The notes under the pieces are model-generated. The model was not told the origin of the DNA, did not search any database, and saw only the letters and a list, made by a program, of their open reading frames with translations. From an uncultured Tidjanibacter sp. (GTDB lineage Bacteria; Bacteroidota; Bacteroidia; Bacteroidales; Rikenellaceae), in NCBI GenBank assembly GCA_934663885.1, contig CAKUKW010000061.1, positions 1 to 9,553 of the forward strand: a stretch of DNA of 9,553 nucleotides, written 5' to 3'. Below, in pieces: positions 5,843-9,553 of the stretch. The position numbers and the translations under genes were made by a program. Numbering within the stretch: position 1 is the first letter of the stretch; every line of letters starts with the position of its first letter.

Positions 5843-7387
5843 TTATTGAACTTTCGTTTTGGATCCGAATATTTTCTTCTTGAACCTGAAATTTATGAGC
5901 TGGTCGGCGTATGTACGGTCATTGAAAAGGCGAGGTACTTTATTCTGCCCTCCCATCTTGCCCTGTGAGCGCATCCATTCCATGAACGTCCCCTTGCGGA
6001 CGACGGTAACCCTCGGTTCGAGCAGGGTGGTATTCTTGAAACGCTTGGCCTCATAATCGGAGTTGACCTCCTTGAGCGCCTTATCCAGCTCCAGAGTAAA
6101 ATGCTCCAGTGACGTGGGCTTTTTGGTGAACTCCACCACCCATTCGTGGGCACCCTTTGTCTTGCCATGCATGTAGACAGGAGCGACGGTATACTCGGCT
6201 ACCACCGCGTCCGTCGCCTGCGAGGCTTTATGCATTGCGGCCTCTGCGTTGTCTATCATTAGCTCTTCGCCGAAAGCATTTATGTAGTGCTTGGTGCGGC
6301 CCGTTATCCTTATAGTGTAGGGCTCCGTGGAGACGAATTCCACAGTGTCGCCTATTCTGTAACGCCACAGCCCATTGCAGGTTGTTATTATCATGGCGTA
6401 ATTGACGCCCCTTTTAACGCCTTCGAGCGGCACGGCTTTCGTAGGATCGTCGATGTCGTGCATGGGCAGGAACTCATAGTACGTTCCGTAGTCGAGCATC
6501 AGGAGCATGTCGCTCCGCCCCGGCTCTTCGGCTATGCCGAAAAATCCCTCGGAAGCGTTGTATGTTTCCATATACCGCATATCGGGAGAGGGGATTATAG
6601 CCTTGTACTGCTGCTCATAGGGACGGAAGTCCATACCACCGTGGACGAACAGTTCCATATTGGGCCATATCTCCATAAGGTTCTCTTTGCCGGTATATTC
6701 GAGTATCTTGTTCATCATCACCAGGTTCCATGAAGGTACGCCGGTGAACGACCGGACGTCTTTTTTCACCGCCAGTTCGGCTATCCTGCGTACTTTTTCG
6801 TCGAAATCGGGGATGAGTGCTATGTCTTTTGAGGGAAATTTGATCCAGTTGCCATAGAAAGGCGTATTCTCGATAAGAATGGCAGAGAGGTCGCCCGACT
6901 GCATTTTATCGCCTTCGCGCTCTATTTTTTTTGAGCCGCCCAGGGCAAGCATTTTTCCGTATACCACCTTCGTTTCGGGAAATTCGGAGCAGTAGAGCGT
7001 AAGTATATCTTTCGGCCCGCGCATGTGGCTCAACTTCAGCCCCTGTTTGGTTACCGGAATGAATTTGCTTTTTGAACCTGTGGTACCGGATGATTTAGCG
7101 AACCACTTTACAGGCTCGTTCCACAGAAGGTTCTGCTGGCCTTGCCTTACCCTGTCGATGTACCTGGCAAAAGTTTCGTATTCGTAAACCGGAATACGCT
7201 GCCGGAACTGCTCCGCCGTCCAGTCGGGCCGCATCCCGTGCTCACGGCCGAAAGCCGTCCCGGAACCATTCTTGAGCAGGAAACGTAGCTGCCTTTGCTG
7301 CACCTCGGCGGGATGGTCGCGGAAATAGTCTATCTCCTTGAGGCGTCCCGAAAAAAAAGCATTTACTACTCTGGTAACCAGTGGCAT
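5843..7387 (-). CDS. GH3 auxin-responsive promoter family protein (acyl-adenylate-forming enzyme)
   Basis: Member of the GH3 branch of adenylate-forming enzymes. Plant members join amino acids to jasmonate or auxin through an acyl-adenylate; substrates of the bacterial members are largely unknown, so no reaction is assigned here. The 514 residues carry the three ATP/AMP-binding motifs of the family: FAKSSGTTGSKSKFIPVT at 96-113 (phosphate-binding loop), MRYMETYNASEGFFG at 270-284, and WRYRIGDTVEF at 341-351. The C-terminal cap begins at ITGRTKHYINAFGEELMIDN, which is also conserved. Length is normal for bacterial GH3 proteins and the protein looks intact and cytoplasmic. It begins 19 nt after the trkA stop, so it is probably on the trkA transcript, and is followed after 43 nt by a deoxynucleoside kinase gene. 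The neighbours do not reveal the substrate. Confidence 0.92.
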   Translation of the reverse strand: MPLVTRVVNAFFSGRLKEIDYFRDHPAEVQQRQLRFLLKNGSGTAFGREHGMRPDWTAEQFRQRIPVYEYETFARYIDRVRQGQQNLLWNEPVKWFAKSSGTTGSKSKFIPVTKQGLKLSHMRGPKDILTLYCSEFPETKVVYGKMLALGGSKKIEREGDKMQSGDLSAILIENTPFYGNWIKFPSKDIALIPDFDEKVRRIAELAVKKDVRSFTGVPSWNLVMMNKILEYTGKENLMEIWPNMELFVHGGMDFRPYEQQYKAIIPSPDMRYMETYNASEGFFGIAEEPGRSDMLLMLDYGTYYEFLPMHDIDDPTKAVPLEGVKRGVNYAMIITTCNGLWRYRIGDTVEFVSTEPYTIRITGRTKHYINAFGEELMIDNAEAAMHKASQATDAVVAEYTVAPVYMHGKTKGAHEWVVEFTKKPTSLEHFTLELDKALKEVNSDYEAKRFKNTTLLEPRVTVVRKGTFMEWMRSQGKMGGQNKVPRLFNDRTYADQLINFRFKKKIFGSKTKVQ

Positions 7388-7406
7388 AAGTCGGTCGTTT
7401 TGCGGT

Positions 7407-8741
7407 TTAATTGAAGAATTTCCCTATACGGTCTATGGCTTTTGGGAGCGCGAAGACCACGACCCTGTCGTAAGCCTCGACCTGCGTGTATTTGTCGGCT
7501 ATGAATACCTCTTCGCCCCGCACCACGCCGCCGATAATAGCATCTGCTGGGAACCCCGTATGCTCCAAGGTTTTTCTCGTGACGGGCGAGTCGGGCTTTA
7601 CGATGAATTCCAGTACCTCGGCCTCGCTGCCCGTAAGGCACTTTATGGCCTGAACGTCGGTATTCATCGTGAATCGGAATATGGTGCTCGCCGTAATGAG
7701 CTTTTTGTTGATTATGGTGTCGATGCCGATACTTTCCGCAAGGTTTATGTAATTGAGGTTCTCAACCTCTGCAATAACTTTCTTTACGCCGAGCCTCTTG
7801 GCTATCATAGAGGTAAGGATATTGGTCTCCGAGCGGCCCGTTACGGCTACGAAAGCATCCATGTTGTTGAGCCCTTCCTGCATCATGGCGTCTATATCGC
7901 GCCCGTCTTCGTTTATTATGAGTGTTTTTTCGAGCGTTTCGGCAAGCTTGTAAGCTTTGTCCGCGTCATACTCGATGAGCTTGATGTTTAACTCGTTTTC
8001 CATTTCCGTAGCGACGCGGACACCTATACGGCTGCCGCCGAGTATCATCAGGTTGTTTATCTCGTAATTCTTTTTCCCGGAATACCCCATGACGGTCTTT
8101 GCCGACTCGCGGTTGGATATTATGTAAACGGTATCGCCGGACGCGTAATGGTCCGCGGAGTGGGGAATAATAGTCTTGCCGCCCCGCTCTATGGCGACCG
8201 TCTGGAATTCCAGCCCGTCGTACCGCCGCATCTGGCCAACTGTGCGGCCGGTAAAGAGGGACGATTCGTCGAGCTTGAATACCACCAGCGATAGTTTGCC
8301 GCCCGAGAAATCCACGTATTCCGTAGTGGCGGTATGGCCCAGCAGGTTTATCACCTCCCGAGCTACGACCTTCTCGGGATAGAAAAGGTGGTCTATTCCC
8401 ATATTTATGAATATTTCGCGGTTGCCCGGCTCCAGGTATTCGTTGTTGTCTATGCGCGCTATGGATTTGCGGGCGCCGAGCTGCTTGGCGAGCATGGCCG
8501 ATATTATGTTAAGGGTCTCCCCGTGGTTCACCGCTATAAAGAGGTCGGCTTTCCTTACCATAGCTTTCTTGAGAGCGGCGAAAGTTGTGCAGTCGCCCTC
8601 GATCCTGACTACATCCGTAAGATCGAGGTCATCGAGCATCTTCGGGTCGGACTCGATCACCGTTATGTCGTGGGAACTCTCGCTCAGCATCTTTGCCAAG
8701 TGGCTGCCTACTTCACCCGCCCCCGCGATAACTATCTTCAT
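7407..8741 (-). CDS. trkA: Trk system potassium uptake regulatory protein TrkA
   Basis: Peripheral cytoplasmic NAD(H)/nucleotide-binding ring protein that gates the K+ channel subunit TrkH/TrkG. The 444 residues show the full-length double architecture. An N-terminal RCK_N Rossmann domain has IAGAGEVGSHLA at 5-16 and the ribose-binding acidic residue near IESD (29-32), followed by RCK_C (about 140-220). A second RCK_N has ILGGSRIGVRVA at 233-244 and is followed by a second RCK_C (about 365-444). The first glycine motif is canonical; the second has GGSRIG, still glycine-rich. The gene is first in a minus-strand run trkA–GH3–kinase–rsmF, 19 nt before the GH3 gene. trkH, usually adjacent in Bacteroidota, is absent on both sides within this window. 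A promoter-like region lies just upstream. Confidence 0.95.
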   Translation of the reverse strand: MKIVIAGAGEVGSHLAKMLSESSHDITVIESDPKMLDDLDLTDVVRIEGDCTTFAALKKAMVRKADLFIAVNHGETLNIISAMLAKQLGARKSIARIDNNEYLEPGNREIFINMGIDHLFYPEKVVAREVINLLGHTATTEYVDFSGGKLSLVVFKLDESSLFTGRTVGQMRRYDGLEFQTVAIERGGKTIIPHSADHYASGDTVYIISNRESAKTVMGYSGKKNYEINNLMILGGSRIGVRVATEMENELNIKLIEYDADKAYKLAETLEKTLIINEDGRDIDAMMQEGLNNMDAFVAVTGRSETNILTSMIAKRLGVKKVIAEVENLNYINLAESIGIDTIINKKLITASTIFRFTMNTDVQAIKCLTGSEAEVLEFIVKPDSPVTRKTLEHTGFPADAIIGGVVRGEEVFIADKYTQVEAYDRVVVFALPKAIDRIGKFFN

Positions 8742-8762
8742 AAAATGGTCGATTTATTCGTA

Positions 8763-8811
8763 CAAAGGTATTAAATTTGCAAATATATCCGAGCTATCAA
8801 TCAAATAACAA
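8763..8811 (-). promoter_or_regulatory. Putative Bacteroidota-type promoter(s) for trkA
   Basis: On the - strand two exact matches to the Bacteroidota -7 consensus TAnnTTTG occur upstream of trkA: TACCTTTG (8763-8770), 21 nt before the ATG, and TATATTTG (8780-8787). The second has a TTG (8809-8811) 21 nt further upstream, an acceptable -33 element. The first lacks a clear -33 partner at the usual spacing. Either or both may drive trkA and the genes after it. Confidence 0.6.
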
Positions 8812-8853
8812 CACTGGCGTAACAATTATCGCGCCTTAAAATATACAGAGCCC

Positions 8854-9102
8854 ATGTCTTCGACACTTGTCATCATACTTTTCTCGGTAGGCGCCCTGGC
8901 GCTTTTCGTCGTCGGAATGTCCCTTACGCTTATATTCAAGGGGCACAACATCAAATCCGAGATAGGCGAGAATGAGCACATGAAAGAGCGCGGGATAAAA
9001 TGTGTTATTCAGGAGGCGAGGGAGCAGGAATCCGCTACGGAAGGGTGTCCCGACGATCAGGCGTGCGGCGAGGGGGAATGCCGCTCGCGCAGCAGGTTGT
9101 AA
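8854..9102 (+). CDS. Small single-span membrane protein with cysteine-containing tail
   Basis: Unassigned 82-residue protein. One strongly hydrophobic segment (about 5-28, LVIILFSVGALALFVVGMSL and on) is followed by a charged region and a tail with four cysteines: C50 in the motif ENEHMKERGIKC, then C65, C70 and C76 in GCPDDQACGEGEC. There is no lipobox. The short N-terminus before the span, with positive charge after it, suggests the tail is cytoplasmic. It resembles small conserved Bacteroidales membrane proteins with an N-x-x-M-x-x-x-G-I-x-C motif (from memory, not checked). A metal or Fe-S role, or a maturation role like that of the Cys-bearing NqrM proteins, is conceivable but not shown. 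It lies divergently from trkA and 21 nt before glpD, so co-transcription with glpD is likely. The ATG at 8854 is chosen because it precedes the membrane span directly. Confidence 0.75.
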   Translation: MSSTLVIILFSVGALALFVVGMSLTLIFKGHNIKSEIGENEHMKERGIKCVIQEAREQESATEGCPDDQACGEGECRSRSRL

Positions 9103-9104
9103 CC

Positions 9105-9119
9105 TTACATATCATGTAA
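9105..9119 (+). promoter_or_regulatory. Short inverted repeat in the gap before glpD
   Basis: TTACAT–ATC–ATGTAA is an exact 6-bp inverted repeat filling most of the 21-nt gap between the small membrane protein gene and glpD, ending 4 nt before the glpD ATG. It could be an operator half-site pair or a translational element. It is short enough to be chance. Confidence 0.3.
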
Positions 9120-9123
9120 AACG

Positions 9124-9553
9124 ATGAACAGGAATGAATTGCTGGGGAAGGCCTCCGAGAAGGGTAAGGTCTGGGACGTTATAGTGATCGGCGGCGGAGC
9201 TACGGGCCTCGGCGTAGCGGTGGATGCCGCCAGCAGGGGATACAGCGTGGTGTTGTTCGAGGCCGACGATTTCGCCAAATCCACTTCGAGCCGTAGTACC
9301 AAGCTGGTTCACGGAGGTGTGCGCTACCTGCAGAAAGGCGACGTTTTTCTTGTGCTGGAAGCTCTTCGTGAAAGGGGGCGTATGAAAGCTAACGCTCCCC
9401 ACCTGGTGAAAGACCAGGCCTTTGTTATCTCCAATTACCGCCACTGGGACAACTTTCTTTATTTTTTCGGATTGCTGTTTTATGACGTTCTGTCGTTTAA
9501 TTTCGGGTTCGGCCACAGCCGTTTCATAAAAAAAGACACGGTAGCAAAGTACC
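9124..9553 (+). CDS. glpD: FAD-dependent glycerol-3-phosphate dehydrogenase, N-terminal part (3' end outside window)
   Basis: Membrane-associated flavoenzyme that oxidises glycerol-3-phosphate to dihydroxyacetone phosphate and passes electrons to the quinone pool. The frame stays open from ATG 9124 to the window end (143 codons), so the gene continues beyond it. The N-terminal FAD-binding Rossmann fold is clear: WDVIVIGGGATGLGVAVDAA (17-36) with the dinucleotide glycines GGGATG, and the ribose-binding acidic residue E46 in VVLFEADDFAKSTS. The GlpD signature SRSTKLVHGGVRYL is at 56-69, followed by VLEALRERGRMKANAPHLV, typical of GlpD. It is 21 nt downstream of the small membrane protein gene. 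The product links glycerol catabolism to phospholipid precursor supply, loosely related to cdsA and psd elsewhere in the window but not in the same operon. Confidence 0.95.
   Translation, partial: MNRNELLGKASEKGKVWDVIVIGGGATGLGVAVDAASRGYSVVLFEADDFAKSTSSRSTKLVHGGVRYLQKGDVFLVLEALRERGRMKANAPHLVKDQAFVISNYRHWDNFLYFFGLLFYDVLSFNFGFGHSRFIKKDTVAKY

Noticed and set aside
5843..7387. Plant-type auxin response function for the GH3 protein
   Set aside because: The database name reflects plant homologs; only the adenylating fold is supported by the motifs seen.
7338..7991. A 217-codon + strand open frame over the GH3/trkA junction
   Set aside because: It is antisense to two clear genes, has composition typical of a reverse-strand shadow, and shows no domain.
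9112..9516. A 134-codon - strand open frame near the right edge
   Set aside because: It lies opposite the unmistakable FAD-binding N-terminus of glpD, which is open to the end of the window.

Overview
The window looks like a chromosomal core segment from a Bacteroidota species, most likely order Bacteroidales; Rikenellaceae/Alistipes-like is a guess by feel. Three things point there: the ftsH–cdsA–psd gene order, Bacteroidota-type promoter words (TAnnTTTG) instead of clear Shine-Dalgarno sites, and the style of the GH3, RsmF-like and TrkA proteins. No tRNA, rRNA, CRISPR array, transposase or prophage gene is visible.

Layout. Bases 1-3472 (+ strand) hold the 3' part of ftsH, a hairpin terminator, then cdsA, psd and an AI-2E/PerM-family permease gene with 21-nt and 9-nt gaps, so these three are probably co-transcribed. 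Bases 3468-3733 are an unusual giant imperfect palindrome between two convergent genes. Its arms are about 125 nt each. It has a perfect 26-bp stem at the centre, mirror-placed small hairpins in each arm, and outer ends that duplicate the last codons of the rsmF-like gene. Bases 3706-8741 (- strand) hold, in transcription order, trkA, a GH3-family adenylating enzyme, a deoxynucleoside kinase and an RsmF-like rRNA m5C methyltransferase. Bases 8742-8853 are a divergent promoter region. Bases 8854-9553 (+ strand) hold a small single-span membrane protein with a cysteine-bearing tail, then the start of glpD, which runs off the window.

How the genes fit together. CdsA makes CDP-diacylglycerol and Psd makes phosphatidylethanolamine; the connecting enzyme, phosphatidylserine synthase, is not in the window. 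FtsH is the membrane AAA+ protease that performs membrane quality control. GlpD oxidises glycerol-3-phosphate, the phospholipid backbone precursor, and feeds electrons to quinones. The minus-strand group mixes K+ channel gating (TrkA, without a neighbouring TrkH), nucleotide salvage and rRNA modification and shows no single pathway.

Most of the window is ordinary housekeeping DNA. The part most worth a second look is the palindromic junction at 3468-3733. Its two arms appear to be diverged inverted copies whose internal hairpins differ by compensatory base-pair changes. Lesser items are the small Cys-tail membrane protein, the GH3 enzyme of unknown substrate, and the TrkA without its usual partner.
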